Positions 33,832-43,306 of a stretch of DNA of 64,000 nucleotides are shown here, in pieces. A program made the position numbers and the translations under genes. This DNA is from Acidobacteriota bacterium (GTDB taxonomy: Bacteria; Acidobacteriota; Blastocatellia; UBA7656). The notes under the pieces are model-generated. The model saw nothing but the letters and a program-made list of their open reading frames with translations, ran no database searches and had not been told where the DNA came from. Each line of letters opens with the position of its first letter. Within the stretch, counting starts at the first letter, position 1. The stretch lies in NCBI GenBank assembly GCA_040754075.1, contig JBFMDH010000006.1, positions 228,285 to 292,284 of the forward strand, given 5' to 3'.

Positions 33832-35475
33832 ATGTACGAAGGACTCAAACCAATTCGCGCAATCGTTGAACAACTCGCCATACCCGATGAATACGCCGTC
33901 AATTACGGCTGGCACATGGCAAAACTTAGGCTGAAATTGCTGACCGATTTGCAGCCTAAAAAAGACGGCAAATTGATTATGGTCACTGCCATCACCCCCA
34001 CAAATCATGGCGAAGGCAAGACCGTCGTTTCCATAGGGCTTTCGCAAGCCATCAACCGCCTGGGCAAAAAAGCCATCGTCACCTTGCGCGAACCGTCGCT
34101 TGGTCCGGTATTTGGTCTGAAAGGCGGCGCAACCGGCGGCGGCAAATCGCAAGTCCTGCCCGCCGAACGCATCAACCTGCACTTCACAGGTGATTTTCAC
34201 GCGGTCACCACAGCGCACAATCTGCTTGCCGCCGCCGTTGATTCGCACATTCATCACGGCAACGCTTTACGCATCGATGTGGACAATATTTTTCTGCCGC
34301 GCACCATCGATATGAACGACCGCGCCTTGCGGCACATCATCGTCGGGCTTGGCGGCAAAACCAATGGCGTGCCGCGAGAAACCGGCTTTGTGATTACCGC
34401 CGCATCAGAAGTCATGGCGATTATCGGGCTTGCCACTTCGCGTCAGGATTTGCGCCGTCGCTTGGAAGACATAGCTGTCGGGTTTGATTTGGATGGACAT
34501 TTGATTCGCGCCCGCGATTTGAATGTGACGGGCGCGATGATGGTTGTTTTAAACGAAGCGATTATGCCCAATCTGGTGCAGACGACGGAAAACACTCCGG
34601 CGTTTGTGCATACCGGACCGTTTGCCAACATCGCGCACGGCACCAGCAGCATCGTCTCGCAACAGATGGCTTTGAAGCTTGCCGATTATGTCGTCAACGA
34701 ATCGGGATTCGGCGCGGATTTAGGCGCGGAAAAATATTTCGATCTGGTGATGCAGGCATCGGGCATTAAACCTGCTGCCGCCGTCGTCGTCGCCACCATT
34801 AAAGCGTTGGCGGCGCACGGCGCATCCGGCGAGGCAAATGAAGAAACCGGTGTCGCCTTGCGCAGAGGGTTAAGCAATCTCGAAAAACACCTTGAGAATC
34901 TGAAAAAGTTCAACGTGCCGGTGGTCGTCGCCATCAATCGGTTCCCCAATGACAGGGAATCGGAAATCGCCATCGTGCAGAATTTCTGTCGCGAAGCGGG
35001 GGTCGAATGCGCGCTTACGGAAGTCTTCACCAGAGGCGGCGAAGGGGCTTTGGAGTTGGCAGAAAAAGTTATAGCGGTTGCCGATAAAACCAACACAAAT
35101 GAGGTGCGTTCGCTTTATGATTTGAACCTCGGCATTGAACAGAAGGTCGAAAAGATTGCTACGGAAATTTACGGCGCAAGCGGCGTCTATTTTGAATCCG
35201 ATGCCCGCAAGAAATTGAAGAAATTCGCGGCGCTCGGTTTTGACAAAATGCCCGTGTGTATGGCGAAAACCCCTGCATCGCTTTCCGATAACCCGAAATT
35301 GATTGGCGCTCCAAAGGGTTGGACATTGACGGTCACGGATGCGCACGTCTCGGCGGGAGCGGGATTTGTGGTGGTGGTCGCGGGCGCGATGATGTTGATG
35401 CCCGGACTTCCGAAAGTGCCGCAAGCCGCGAAGATGGATGTTGACGAGAGCGGCGCGATTTTCGGATTGAGTTGA
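33832..35475 (+). CDS. fhs: Formate-tetrahydrofolate ligase
   Basis: A 547-residue protein starting at MYEGLKPIRAI after AAGGA. It makes 10-formyl-THF from formate, THF and ATP. The phosphate loop is TPTNHGEGKTVVSIGL, and LREPSLGPVFGLKGGATGGG plus VVVAINRFPNDRESEI are family hallmarks. Length fits Fhs (about 555). Its presence together with hydrogenases suggests formate or one-carbon fluxes, but no other acetogenesis genes are visible in the window. Confidence 0.95.
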   Translation: MYEGLKPIRAIVEQLAIPDEYAVNYGWHMAKLRLKLLTDLQPKKDGKLIMVTAITPTNHGEGKTVVSIGLSQAINRLGKKAIVTLREPSLGPVFGLKGGATGGGKSQVLPAERINLHFTGDFHAVTTAHNLLAAAVDSHIHHGNALRIDVDNIFLPRTIDMNDRALRHIIVGLGGKTNGVPRETGFVITAASEVMAIIGLATSRQDLRRRLEDIAVGFDLDGHLIRARDLNVTGAMMVVLNEAIMPNLVQTTENTPAFVHTGPFANIAHGTSSIVSQQMALKLADYVVNESGFGADLGAEKYFDLVMQASGIKPAAAVVVATIKALAAHGASGEANEETGVALRRGLSNLEKHLENLKKFNVPVVVAINRFPNDRESEIAIVQNFCREAGVECALTEVFTRGGEGALELAEKVIAVADKTNTNEVRSLYDLNLGIEQKVEKIATEIYGASGVYFESDARKKLKKFAALGFDKMPVCMAKTPASLSDNPKLIGAPKGWTLTVTDAHVSAGAGFVVVVAGAMMLMPGLPKVPQAAKMDVDESGAIFGLS

Positions 35476-35897
35476 GCAAGCCTCCTGTCAGGAAAATTTT
35501 TCGCAGGTCGGAAAATTTAATTTTTAGAAAACCTGTTTCAAATTTTAACATTGGTCAAAATCACTCAGGCGCAACGCGGGAATTTCCGCAAGACCGGAAA
35601 TTTCCGCACCATATTTGTACTATAAAACCTCGAACGGTAATTTTTCTCACCTTTTCGGCTGGAATGCATTTTGCCTGATGCCAATCGAAGCCCGTGTGTT
35701 CAAGGGCTGTACGTAAGCTCGAATTCCCGAAATCAATCTCAATCACAGGCACTTGAGAAGATGCGATGGCGCATTTTCTCTGCCGATTTTATTTATTGAT
35801 CTTTGCATTCTATTCATCAATTCCGGCTGCGGCGAAATTCTTTGTTAGTCAGTGCTGTTGGCAAAAGATTCGCCCACAAGCCGCGAAAGGAGGAGTC
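35476..35897 (+). promoter_or_regulatory. Probable control region of the hydrogenase island
   Basis: About 420 bp before the small-subunit gene. Two near-identical palindromic words, GGGAATTTCCGC (35578-35589) and GGAAATTTCCGC (35596-35607), lie 18 bp apart, a spacing that would put two regulator dimers on nearly the same helix face. I find no good sigma-54 -24/-12 pair. Confidence 0.35.
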
Positions 35898-37016
35898 ATG
35901 CCGATTGAAACTTTTTACGAAGCAGCGCGACGGACAGGAATTTCAAGACGCGACTTTTTGAGATTCTGCGCGACCACCACTGCTTTTCTAGGACTTGAAA
36001 CCACCCTCATTCCAACAGTCGTTAAAGCTTTGGAAACCGCGCCGCGTCCGCCTGTCTATTGGCTCAATTTCGCGGCTTGCAGTTGTTGCAGTGAATCGCT
36101 GATTAAATCTTCGCACCCACTGGTCGCCGATGCCATCTTAGGACTCATCTCGCTCGATTACATGGAAACCATACAAGTCGCCGCCGGCACTCAGGCGCAG
36201 GAGATTACCGAAAAAGGCATGAAAGAGAATTTCGGTAAATATATCCTCGCGGTCGAAGGCTCGGTGCCGACCGCCGATGGCGGCATCTATTGCACAGTCG
36301 GCGGGCAAACCGCGCTTGAGCATCTGCAAAAAGCCGCCGAAGGCGCAAGCGCGATTATCTGCGTCGGTTCGTGTTCATCGTTTGGTTGCGTCACGGTTGC
36401 TAAACCCAACCCGACCGGCTGCAAACCTGTGGGTAAAATCATCACCAACAAGCCGGTCGTCAACATTCCCGGCTGCCCGCCGATTGCCGAAGTGATTATG
36501 GGAACGATTGTTCATCTGGTGACTTTCGGTTCGTTGCCGGTGCTCGATAATCTCCAACGTCCGCGCGTCTTTTACGGTCAACGCATCCACGACAAATGCT
36601 ATCGTCGCGCTTTCTTTGACGCCGGTATGTATGTTGAAAAATTTGATGATGAAGGGGCGCGCAAAGGCTGGTGTCTGTACAAAGTCGGCTGTCGCGGACC
36701 TGTAACCTATAACTCATGCTCGGTGACCAAATGGAACGAAGGTGTCAGTTTCCCGATTCAATCCGGGCATCCTTGCCTTGGTTGTTCGGAACCTGATTAC
36801 TGGGATAGACAACCGCTCTATTCGCATGTGCCGGATGTGCCGCTTCCGGGATTTGCGACGGCTGACCAGATTGGCGGACTGTTCGCAGGTGGCGTCGCCG
36901 CCGCCACAGGCATTCATCTCGTTACTTCGGCGATAAAGAAAGCCACCAGCAAGAAACCTGTTGAACCCACTGCAACGCCGCAAGACGCCAGCGCGACCGA
37001 AGGGAAGGAGGAATAA
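35898..37016 (+). CDS. hyaA: [NiFe] hydrogenase small subunit, O2-tolerant group 1d type
   Basis: A 372-residue protein started at the ATG after AAAGGAGGA. The Tat signal SRRDFLRFC is at 16-24. The proximal cluster region has the six-cysteine pattern of O2-tolerant enzymes: C61, C63 and C64 in CSCCSE, C159 and C164 in GSCSSFGCV, and C193 in PGCPP. The medial and distal cluster ligands follow (H231, C234, C259, C265; C274, C293, C296). A hydrophobic segment near 323-345 may be the membrane anchor. It passes electrons from H2 oxidation to the cytochrome b. The large-subunit gene starts 3 bp later. Confidence 0.93.
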   Translation: MPIETFYEAARRTGISRRDFLRFCATTTAFLGLETTLIPTVVKALETAPRPPVYWLNFAACSCCSESLIKSSHPLVADAILGLISLDYMETIQVAAGTQAQEITEKGMKENFGKYILAVEGSVPTADGGIYCTVGGQTALEHLQKAAEGASAIICVGSCSSFGCVTVAKPNPTGCKPVGKIITNKPVVNIPGCPPIAEVIMGTIVHLVTFGSLPVLDNLQRPRVFYGQRIHDKCYRRAFFDAGMYVEKFDDEGARKGWCLYKVGCRGPVTYNSCSVTKWNEGVSFPIQSGHPCLGCSEPDYWDRQPLYSHVPDVPLPGFATADQIGGLFAGGVAAATGIHLVTSAIKKATSKKPVEPTATPQDASATEGKEE

Positions 37017-37019
37017 GTT

Positions 37020-38750
37020 ATGGCTCAAAGAGTTGTTGTTGACCCGATTACCCGCATCGAAGGACACCTTCGCGTGCAAACCGTTGTTGGCGATGATAAC
37101 GTCATCAGTGATGCGTCCTGCACCAGCGCCTTGTTTCGCGGCATCGAAATCATTTTGCAGGGACGCGACCCGCGCGATGCCTGGGCTTTGGCTGAACGCA
37201 TCTGCGGCGTCTGCACCCTGGTGCATGCGGTGACCTCGGTGCGCGCCGTTGAAGATGCGCTCGGCATCAAGATTCCTGCAAACGCCAATAACATTCGCAA
37301 TCAACTGATTGCCGCGTTGCATATTCACGACCACGTGGTTCATTTCTATCACCTGCATGCGCTTGATTGGGTCGATGTGGTGTCATCGCTCAAAGCCGAC
37401 CCGAAAGCGACATCGGAACTGGCGCAAAAAATTTCGCGTTGGCCCAAATCATCCGTCGGTTATTTCACCGATGTGCAGAATCGTTTGAAAAAATTTGTCG
37501 AGTCGGGACAACTCGGCATTTTCGCCAATGGTTACTGGGGACATCCCGCTTATAAGTTGCCGCCCGAAGTCAATCTCCTGGCGGTTGCGCATTATCTTGA
37601 GGCGCTCGACTGGCAACGGGAAATCGTCAAGATTCATGCGGTTTATGGCGGCAAAAATCCGCATCCCAATCTGATTGTCGGCGGCGTCCCCTGCGCCATC
37701 AATCCCAATCATCCCGACGCTATCAACATCGATAAACTCACACTGGTGAAAGCCAAAATCGACGAAGCCATTGATATGGTCGAACAGGTCTATTATCCAG
37801 ACCTCGTCGCCATCGCCGGGTTTTATAAAGACTGGGCGAAATGGGGCGGCGGGGTGAGCAACAAAGGCATTCTCGATTACGGCGATTTTCCGACCGTCGG
37901 CGGCGACCCGAAAACCAATCGCTGGAAAGGCGGCGCGATTTTAAACGGCAACCTCAATGAAATTTTTGAAGTTGACCCGCGCGACCCCGAACAGATTCAG
38001 GAATTCATTTCGCATTCGTGGTTCGAGTATTCGCAAGGCAATGCCAAAGGTTTCCACCCCTGGGATGGCGAAACCGCGCCGAAATATGATGGCCCGAAAC
38101 CGCCCTGGGAATTTCTGGAAATGGACAAGAAATATTCCTGGATGAAAGCGCCGCGCTGGCGCGGTCACGCTATGGAAGGTGGCCCGCTCTCGCGCACCAT
38201 TCTCGCCTATGCCCATAAAGACGAAGAAGTTCGCAGTTACGTTGATGAGGCGTTGAAGATTTTGGGCGTGCCGATTGAAGCGATTTATTCGACGCTTGGT
38301 CGCACGTTGGCGCGCGGCATTGAAACTCGTCGCGCCGCCGTGTTGCTCAAGAAACTTTACGAAGAGTTGATAGCCAACATCAAAGCCGGCGATTATCAAA
38401 CCGCGAATACCGAAAAATGGGAGCCATCGACCTGGGGAGCGGGCGAACTGAAAGGCGTTGGCACTTATGGCGCGCCGCGCGGCGCGCTCGCCCATTGGGT
38501 AAAAATCAAAGACCAGAAAATTTCCAACTATCAAGCGGTCGTTGCCACCACCTGGAACGGTTCCCCGAAAGACCCGACCGGACAGCACGGACCCTTTGAA
38601 GCCTCGTTGATTGGTCTGCCGGTTCACGACCCCAAACAACCGCTCGAAATTCTTCGGGTGATTCACTCATTCGACCCTTGTCTTGCGTGTTCGACGCACG
38701 TTCTCGATATGGACGGCAACGAAATCACGCAGGTCGAAGTGGTCAAATAG
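37020..38750 (+). CDS. hyaB: [NiFe] hydrogenase large subunit, group 1
   Basis: A 576-residue catalytic subunit. The NiFe ligands are C62 and C65 in RICGVC and C554 and C557 in DPCLACSTH near the C-terminus. A maturation protease is expected to cut after H560, removing a 16-residue tail (VLDMDGNEITQVEVVK). The start follows AAGGAGGAATAAGTT. It is exported with the Tat-carrying small subunit. The sequence close to the C-terminal motif is very like HyaB of E. coli hydrogenase 1. Confidence 0.95.
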   Translation: MAQRVVVDPITRIEGHLRVQTVVGDDNVISDASCTSALFRGIEIILQGRDPRDAWALAERICGVCTLVHAVTSVRAVEDALGIKIPANANNIRNQLIAALHIHDHVVHFYHLHALDWVDVVSSLKADPKATSELAQKISRWPKSSVGYFTDVQNRLKKFVESGQLGIFANGYWGHPAYKLPPEVNLLAVAHYLEALDWQREIVKIHAVYGGKNPHPNLIVGGVPCAINPNHPDAINIDKLTLVKAKIDEAIDMVEQVYYPDLVAIAGFYKDWAKWGGGVSNKGILDYGDFPTVGGDPKTNRWKGGAILNGNLNEIFEVDPRDPEQIQEFISHSWFEYSQGNAKGFHPWDGETAPKYDGPKPPWEFLEMDKKYSWMKAPRWRGHAMEGGPLSRTILAYAHKDEEVRSYVDEALKILGVPIEAIYSTLGRTLARGIETRRAAVLLKKLYEELIANIKAGDYQTANTEKWEPSTWGAGELKGVGTYGAPRGALAHWVKIKDQKISNYQAVVATTWNGSPKDPTGQHGPFEASLIGLPVHDPKQPLEILRVIHSFDPCLACSTHVLDMDGNEITQVEVVK

Positions 38751-38770
38751 GGGAAAGGAGGCCACTTGAG

Positions 38771-39523
38771 ATGACAGCGGATGTTCAACACATAAAAGTC
38801 GAGGCTGTGCCGCAGGTGAAGACCGAACGCACGGTCAGGTATTACGTCTGGGACAGAATCGTGCGCCTTACGCACTGGGTCAACCTGTTTGCGGTCGCCA
38901 CTTTGATTTACACGGGTTTTTATATCGGCGGGCCCTTTTTCCGCCCCACGGTTGATGAACCCTACGGCGCGCATTCGATGGCGACGATGAAAAATCTGCA
39001 TTTCATTGCGGCGGTAGTTTTCACCATGAATGGCTTGGTGAGATTTTACTGGTTTTTCGCCGGTAAAACTTACAGCCAGTGGTTTCGCCTCAACCTCTGG
39101 CAAGGCGATTACTGGCGCGAAGTCTGGTGGAAGTTAAAAGAATATCTTTCTCTGCGTTATGTTGACCGCGAACCGCACACCCTCGGTCATAACGCGCTGG
39201 CGTCGCTCAGTTATTCACTGCTGTTTCTTGCCGCCTCGTTTATCGGTGTCACCGGATTTGCGATGGCTGGCAAAATCAATCCCGGCGGATTCCTCGATAC
39301 CTTTTTCGGATGGGTGGTTCCGCTATTTGGCAGCGAAGCCAATGTGCGCAGCATCCATCGGTTGATGATGTGGGCGATCATCGCTTTTATGATTCACCAC
39401 ATCGCTTTCGTTTTTTATTATGAAATTTTCGCGGAGAAAGGCTTGTTGTCGTCGATCATCACCGGCATCAAGATTCGCCCCGCGAGTTGGAAACCGAACG
39501 AGAAACCATGGAAGAAGGAATGA
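38771..39523 (+). CDS. hyaC: Hydrogenase b-type cytochrome subunit
   Basis: A 250-residue membrane protein beginning at MTADVQHI, after AAAGGAGG. Four transmembrane helices are seen (about 30-50, 75-95, 135-160 and 195-215). Probable heme ligands are the histidines in RLTHW, MKNLHF, SIHRL and MIHHI. It anchors the hydrogenase and delivers electrons to the quinone pool. Its stop codon overlaps the protease gene in an ATGA. Confidence 0.92.
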   Translation: MTADVQHIKVEAVPQVKTERTVRYYVWDRIVRLTHWVNLFAVATLIYTGFYIGGPFFRPTVDEPYGAHSMATMKNLHFIAAVVFTMNGLVRFYWFFAGKTYSQWFRLNLWQGDYWREVWWKLKEYLSLRYVDREPHTLGHNALASLSYSLLFLAASFIGVTGFAMAGKINPGGFLDTFFGWVVPLFGSEANVRSIHRLMMWAIIAFMIHHIAFVFYYEIFAEKGLLSSIITGIKIRPASWKPNEKPWKKE

Positions 39524-40017
39524 ATCTGGTCATTTTAGGCATCGGCAATCCGCTTCTCGGCGATGATGGTTTCGGCGTCGAAGTAGCCAGGCGTTGCAAA
39601 ACTTGTAATGATCTCGCCGGAGTTGATGTGGTAGACGGCGGGTCGCAAGGGTTGTACCTGTTGCCTTATCTGAAAGACCGCACCCACATCATTGTTGCCG
39701 ATGCCATAGCCTTTGGCGGAACCCCCGGCGAAATCGTGAGACTTGATGCCGAACAAGTTCCTGCAAAACTGAGCGTCAAAATGTCCGAGCATCAAGTCTC
39801 CTTTCACGAAGTTCTCGCGCTGATGCAACTGCTCAACTATCAACCACAGGAGTTCGTCTTTTTCGGCGTACAACCCAAAAGTCACCTTTGGGGCGAACCG
39901 ATGTGTGCGGAAGTCGCATCTTCGATTGATGCAGTCGTTGAAAAAATAACCGCGCAGGTAAACCGTTGGAGGAATCACACAAATGGAACTCATGAATGCT
40001 TTGGCGCTGCTCAATGA
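39520..40017 (+). CDS. hyaD: Hydrogenase maturation endopeptidase
   Basis: A 165-residue protein. I prefer the ATG at 39520 because it forms an ATGA overlap with the cytochrome stop; an ATG 12 bp earlier is possible. GIGNPLLGDDGFGVEVA carries the nickel-sensing acidic residue, DGGSQGLYLLPYL and the SEHQVSFHE histidine fit the HyaD/HybD family. It cuts the C-terminal tail of the large subunit after nickel insertion. The next gene overlaps its end by 35 bp. Confidence 0.88.
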   Translation: MNLVILGIGNPLLGDDGFGVEVARRCKTCNDLAGVDVVDGGSQGLYLLPYLKDRTHIIVADAIAFGGTPGEIVRLDAEQVPAKLSVKMSEHQVSFHEVLALMQLLNYQPQEFVFFGVQPKSHLWGEPMCAEVASSIDAVVEKITAQVNRWRNHTNGTHECFGAAQ

Positions 40018-40375
40018 AATCAAACATGCGTTGATTGAACTGAGAGTGAATGGCGCAACCCGCACCATCAACATTTTGAATTTCCCGCTTACCAATAATG
40101 ATTCGCAATTTCTCGATGAAACACTCGGACGCGGCAATTTGACGATTGATTATCGCGGCGCCGAACATACCTTCTGGCAAGAAGCGAAAATCGCCGGCGT
40201 CTGGTGGGGTGAATATCGCAACTCGAATAACAAAGTGACGCTCAGAACCATTGAAATCGCCGAAGTGCCGATGCTTACCAAAGCTCAACGCGAAGATATG
40301 GAATTCGGTATCGCGAAATTGGAAGCCTTGACCGCAGAGTATGATTCAGACGGGAAAAAAATCTTGCCGGCGTAG
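39983..40375 (+). CDS. HupH/HyaF C-terminal-domain-like assembly protein
   Basis: A 130-residue protein with GGAGGA before its ATG, overlapping the end of the protease gene. The stretch LGRGNLTIDYRGAEHTFWQEAKIAGVWWGEYR matches the C-terminal domain of HupH/HyaF, a factor needed for assembling the small-subunit clusters of aerobic uptake hydrogenases. The N-terminal half of full-length HupH (about 280 residues) is missing, so this is a short form; no sign of recent truncation. Confidence 0.7.
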   Translation: MELMNALALLNEIKHALIELRVNGATRTINILNFPLTNNDSQFLDETLGRGNLTIDYRGAEHTFWQEAKIAGVWWGEYRNSNNKVTLRTIEIAEVPMLTKAQREDMEFGIAKLEALTAEYDSDGKKILPA

Positions 40376-40445
40376 ATGTGAACATTTGACGACCGGGGTC
40401 AATTTTCAAATTGATTGGCTTAACAAATTGTCGGTGTGAATTTCA

Positions 40446-40530
40446 GCGACCTCTGCGAAAACCTCCGCGTTCTCTGCGGTTTTGCCGGTAAATGAAACCG
40501 CCGAGAGGCAGAGAAAAATGCAGAGGTCGC
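40446..40530. repeat. Palindromic element before hypA
   Basis: GCGACCTCTGC (40446-40456) and its exact complement (40520-40530) flank a second imperfect stem made of CTCTGCGGTTTT and GAAACCGCC. The words CTCTGCG and GCAGAG also occur at 24730-24768. It fills the only sizeable gap in the first half of the hydrogenase island and could end or attenuate the upstream transcript. Confidence 0.6.
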
Positions 40531-40549
40531 CAGGTTTGTAGAGACTTTT

Positions 40550-40891
40550 ATGCACGAAGCCGCCATCATTCAAGGCATTCTCGAAGTCGCCGAACGGCAA
40601 GCCCGCGAGCACGGCGCATGCGCCATAAAAAAAATCAAACTCAAGGTCGGTGAATTTCGCGGCGTGGTTCGCGAGGCGTTGGAATTTTCTTTCGCGGCAA
40701 TGAAACTCGAGACAATGGCTCACAACTCAGAACTTGAAATCGAAACCATCAAACTGCGGGTTCATTGTCAGCGTTGCGGCGAAGTCGAATCATCAATCAA
40801 TGATTTCAATTTGCTCTGTCCCAAGTGCAACGAAATGTTGATAATCATTGCCGGCAGAGAATTGCAAATCGAATATCTCGATATTGAATAG
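40550..40891 (+). CDS. hypA: Hydrogenase nickel chaperone HypA
   Basis: A 113-residue protein starting MHEAAI; the His2/Glu3 pair binds nickel. The zinc site is built by two cysteine pairs, CQRC and CPKC. It hands nickel to the large subunit together with HypB. Ends 12 bp before hypB. It may serve both hydrogenases in this island, since no second copy is seen. Confidence 0.93.
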   Translation: MHEAAIIQGILEVAERQAREHGACAIKKIKLKVGEFRGVVREALEFSFAAMKLETMAHNSELEIETIKLRVHCQRCGEVESSINDFNLLCPKCNEMLIIIAGRELQIEYLDIE

Positions 40892-40903
40892 ACGGGAGAT
40901 AAA

Positions 40904-41584
40904 ATGCATCAGGTAACTCTCGAATCCAACATCCTCGAAGCCAACGAAGCACTGGCGGCGGAAAACCAAATCTTCTTTAACCGTCACAACATCTTCGTTA
41001 TCAATTTTATGTCAGCGCCCGGCGCAGGAAAAACCTCTGTGCTCGAAGCCACCATCAAGCGCATCAAATCGGATTATCGGCTCGGCGTCATCGAAGGCGA
41101 TTTGATGACCACGCTCGACGCCGACCGCATCGCCGCGCTTGGCGTTCCGGCTTATCAAATCACCACCGGAACCGTATGCCACCTCGACGCCAAAATGGTT
41201 CACCATGCGCTTCACCATTTCAAGGTCAATGATTTGGATTTATTGTTGATTGAAAATGTCGGCAATCTGGTTTGCCCCGCCGAATTCAATCTCGGCGAAG
41301 ATTTGCGGGTGATGGTTTACTCGACAGTTGAAGGCGCGGAAAAACCCAAGAAATACCCCTTCATGTTCCATGAATCGCAAGCCGTGTTGCTCAACAAAAT
41401 TGATTTGCTTCCTTATTCGGGGGTTGAACTCGCTGAACTTGAACGCAATGTTTTGGAAGTCAACCCCGAAGCCAAAATTTTTCCGATTTCCTGTCGCACC
41501 CAAGAGGGGTTGGATGAATGGGTCGTGTGGCTTAGGAATTGCGTTGAAACTCATAAGCAAAATGCAATGGCGAATTTTTCATAA
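40904..41584 (+). CDS. hypB: Hydrogenase nickel-incorporation GTPase HypB
   Basis: A 226-residue SIMIBI-class GTPase. P-loop SAPGAGKTS is near 37-45; EGDLMTTLDADRI and LIENVGNLVCPAEFNLGE carry the metal-binding and switch residues; LNKIDLLP is the guanine-specificity motif. The N-terminus has no histidine-rich nickel store. A GGGAG site precedes the ATG. Confidence 0.94.
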   Translation: MHQVTLESNILEANEALAAENQIFFNRHNIFVINFMSAPGAGKTSVLEATIKRIKSDYRLGVIEGDLMTTLDADRIAALGVPAYQITTGTVCHLDAKMVHHALHHFKVNDLDLLLIENVGNLVCPAEFNLGEDLRVMVYSTVEGAEKPKKYPFMFHESQAVLLNKIDLLPYSGVELAELERNVLEVNPEAKIFPISCRTQEGLDEWVVWLRNCVETHKQNAMANFS

Positions 41585-41658
41585 GTTCACCTTTGCTTTT
41601 TAATAATCAGCGCCCCGGATGCAAACTGGTTGAGTAATTTTTACCAACGGCGGATGTC

Positions 41659-42843
41659 ATGAAGCAGGCAATTATCGAAAGCCGCGATTTTCAAAAACTG
41701 ATTGACGTGTTAATCGGTGAAGGTTTTCAAGTGATGGCTCCGACCATCAGTGATGGCGCAATCGTTTATGACCGCGTCGAATCGGTTCAGGAATTCCCCA
41801 TCGGTTGGACGGATGAACAGGAAGCGGGTATCTACCGTTTGAAAAAACGCCATGACCAGGCGTTGTTCGGTTATGTTGTCGGACCGCATTCGTGGAAAAA
41901 ATTTCTTCACCCGCCGACCGTTCGCCTCTGGCAAGCGCGACGTGACGCCAATGGCTTGCATTTCATCGAAGCGCGACGCCAGTCGCCTAAGTTTGCTTTC
42001 TTAGGCGTGCGCGCTTGCGAGATTCACGCCATCGAAATTCAAGACCGGGTTTTTCTGCAAGGACAAATCACCGACCAAACTTACGCAACCAACCGCGAAA
42101 ACCTTTTCATCGTTGCCGTCAATTGCACGCAACCGGGAAACACCTGCTTTTGCACATCGATGAAGACCGGGCCGAAAGCCACCAGGGGTTTCGATTTATC
42201 GCTTACTGAAATTTTGCAGGACAATCAGCATTATTTCGTCGTTGAAAGCGGGAGCGAACGTGGTGAAGCGATTCTCGAACAAATTCCCCATCGCCAATCC
42301 ACAGACGTAGAAAATCAACACGCCGATGAGTTGTTGCGTCAGTCCGCTGAACATATGGGGCGACAACTCAATACCGATGGGATTAAAGAGTTGCTCTATC
42401 GCAATATGGAACATCCGCGTTGGGATGATGTCGCAAAGCGTTGTTTGACCTGTGCCAATTGCACGATGGTCTGTCCGACCTGTTTTTGCACAACCGTTGA
42501 AGACGTAACCGATTTGCGCGGCGAGCATGCCGAGCGTGTGCGCAAGTGGGATTCCTGTTTCACCTTGGATTTTTCTTACATACATGGCGGCAATGTTCGC
42601 CATTCAACCAAATCGCGTTATCGCCAATGGATGACCCATAAACTGGCGAGTTGGATTGATCAATTCGGTTCGTCGGGTTGCGTTGGTTGCGGGCGGTGCA
42701 TCACCTGGTGTCCGGTCGGCATAGACATTACCGAAGAGACGCGGGCGATTCGTGAAAGCGAAAACGCTACCAGCGAAACCGCTACCAGCGAAACCGCTAC
42801 CAGTGACATTATGGCAAGCGAACTGCCGGATAAGGAGGTGTGA
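41659..42843 (+). CDS. hydB: Group 3b hydrogenase beta subunit (Fe-S protein)
   Basis: A 394-residue iron-sulfur subunit of the bidirectional NAD(P)-linked hydrogenase (sulfhydrogenase type). Two ferredoxin-like [4Fe-4S] sites are present: C262, C265, C268, C272 and C341, C344, C347, C351. The N-terminal half carries [10 protein letters not shown] and [10 protein letters not shown], typical of this family. The C-terminal tail (366-383) consists of a threefold ATSET-type repeat encoded by 15-bp units. It links the flavoprotein to the hydrogenase module. First gene of the second hydrogenase operon segment. Confidence 0.9.
   Translation: MKQAIIESRDFQKLIDVLIGEGFQVMAPTISDGAIVYDRVESVQEFPIGWTDEQEAGIYRLKKRHDQALFGYVVGPHSWKKFLHPPTVRLWQARRDANGLHFIEARRQSPKFAFLGVRACEIHAIEIQDRVFLQGQITDQTYATNRENLFIVAVNCTQPGNTCFCTSMKTGPKATRGFDLSLTEILQDNQHYFVVESGSERGEAILEQIPHRQSTDVENQHADELLRQSAEHMGRQLNTDGIKELLYRNMEHPRWDDVAKRCLTCANCTMVCPTCFCTTVEDVTDLRGEHAERVRKWDSCFTLDFSYIHGGNVRHSTKSRYRQWMTHKLASWIDQFGSSGCVGCGRCITWCPVGIDITEETRAIRESENATSETATSETATSDIMASELPDKEV
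42766..42810 (+). repeat. Three 15-bp tandem repeats at the 3' end of hydB
   Basis: Units GCTACCAGCGAAACC at 42766-42780 and 42781-42795 are identical; the third (42796-42810) is diverged. Being a multiple of 3, copy-number change would lengthen or shorten the tail without frameshift. Confidence 0.85.
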
Positions 42844-42844
42844 A

Positions 42845-43306
42845 GTGGAAACTCTTGAACCGCTGCTGGCGGCGCATCCTTTTTTCAAAAACCTCGAAGA
42901 GAGTTTTCTGAAACTCATCACCGGTTGCGCGTCGAATGTGCGCTTTGAAGCGGGCGAGTTCATCGGTCGCGAAGGCGCAAACGCCGACCATTTTTATCTC
43001 ATACGTCATGGACAGGTCTCTTTACAGGTCGCCTCTCCATCTCGCGGCGCGATGGTTGTGCAAACCATCGGCGAAGGCGAAATACTCGGCTGGTCATGGC
43101 TGGTGCCGCCTTACCGCTGGACGCTCGATGTGCAAGCCATCACCCTCACACGCGCCATTGCACTTGATGGCAAATGCATTCGCGCGAAATGCGAAGAAAA
43201 TCATGATTTGGGTTATGAACTGCTGAAACGCTTTACCCAAATCATGGTGCAGCGACTCGAAGCGACGCGCATTCAACTGTTGGATATTTATGGCACCCAC
43301 GCTTGA
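42845..43306 (+). CDS. Cyclic-nucleotide-binding-domain protein of the hydrogenase operon
   Basis: A 153-residue protein with a GTG start 6 bp after AAGGAGG. It consists of one Crp-type beta-barrel domain ([24 protein letters not shown], then [12 protein letters not shown]) and a C-terminal helix, without a helix-turn-helix. The [12 protein letters not shown] segment differs from the usual phosphate-binding cassette RxA, so cAMP binding is doubtful. Genes like this occur in group 3b hydrogenase operons, where it may modulate activity. It overlaps the next gene by 17 bp. Confidence 0.85.
   Translation: METLEPLLAAHPFFKNLEESFLKLITGCASNVRFEAGEFIGREGANADHFYLIRHGQVSLQVASPSRGAMVVQTIGEGEILGWSWLVPPYRWTLDVQAITLTRAIALDGKCIRAKCEENHDLGYELLKRFTQIMVQRLEATRIQLLDIYGTHA

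Noticed and set aside
35476-35897. Sigma-54 promoter for the hydrogenase genes
   Set aside because: TGGC-type words occur but none has the GG to GC spacing of 10 bp.
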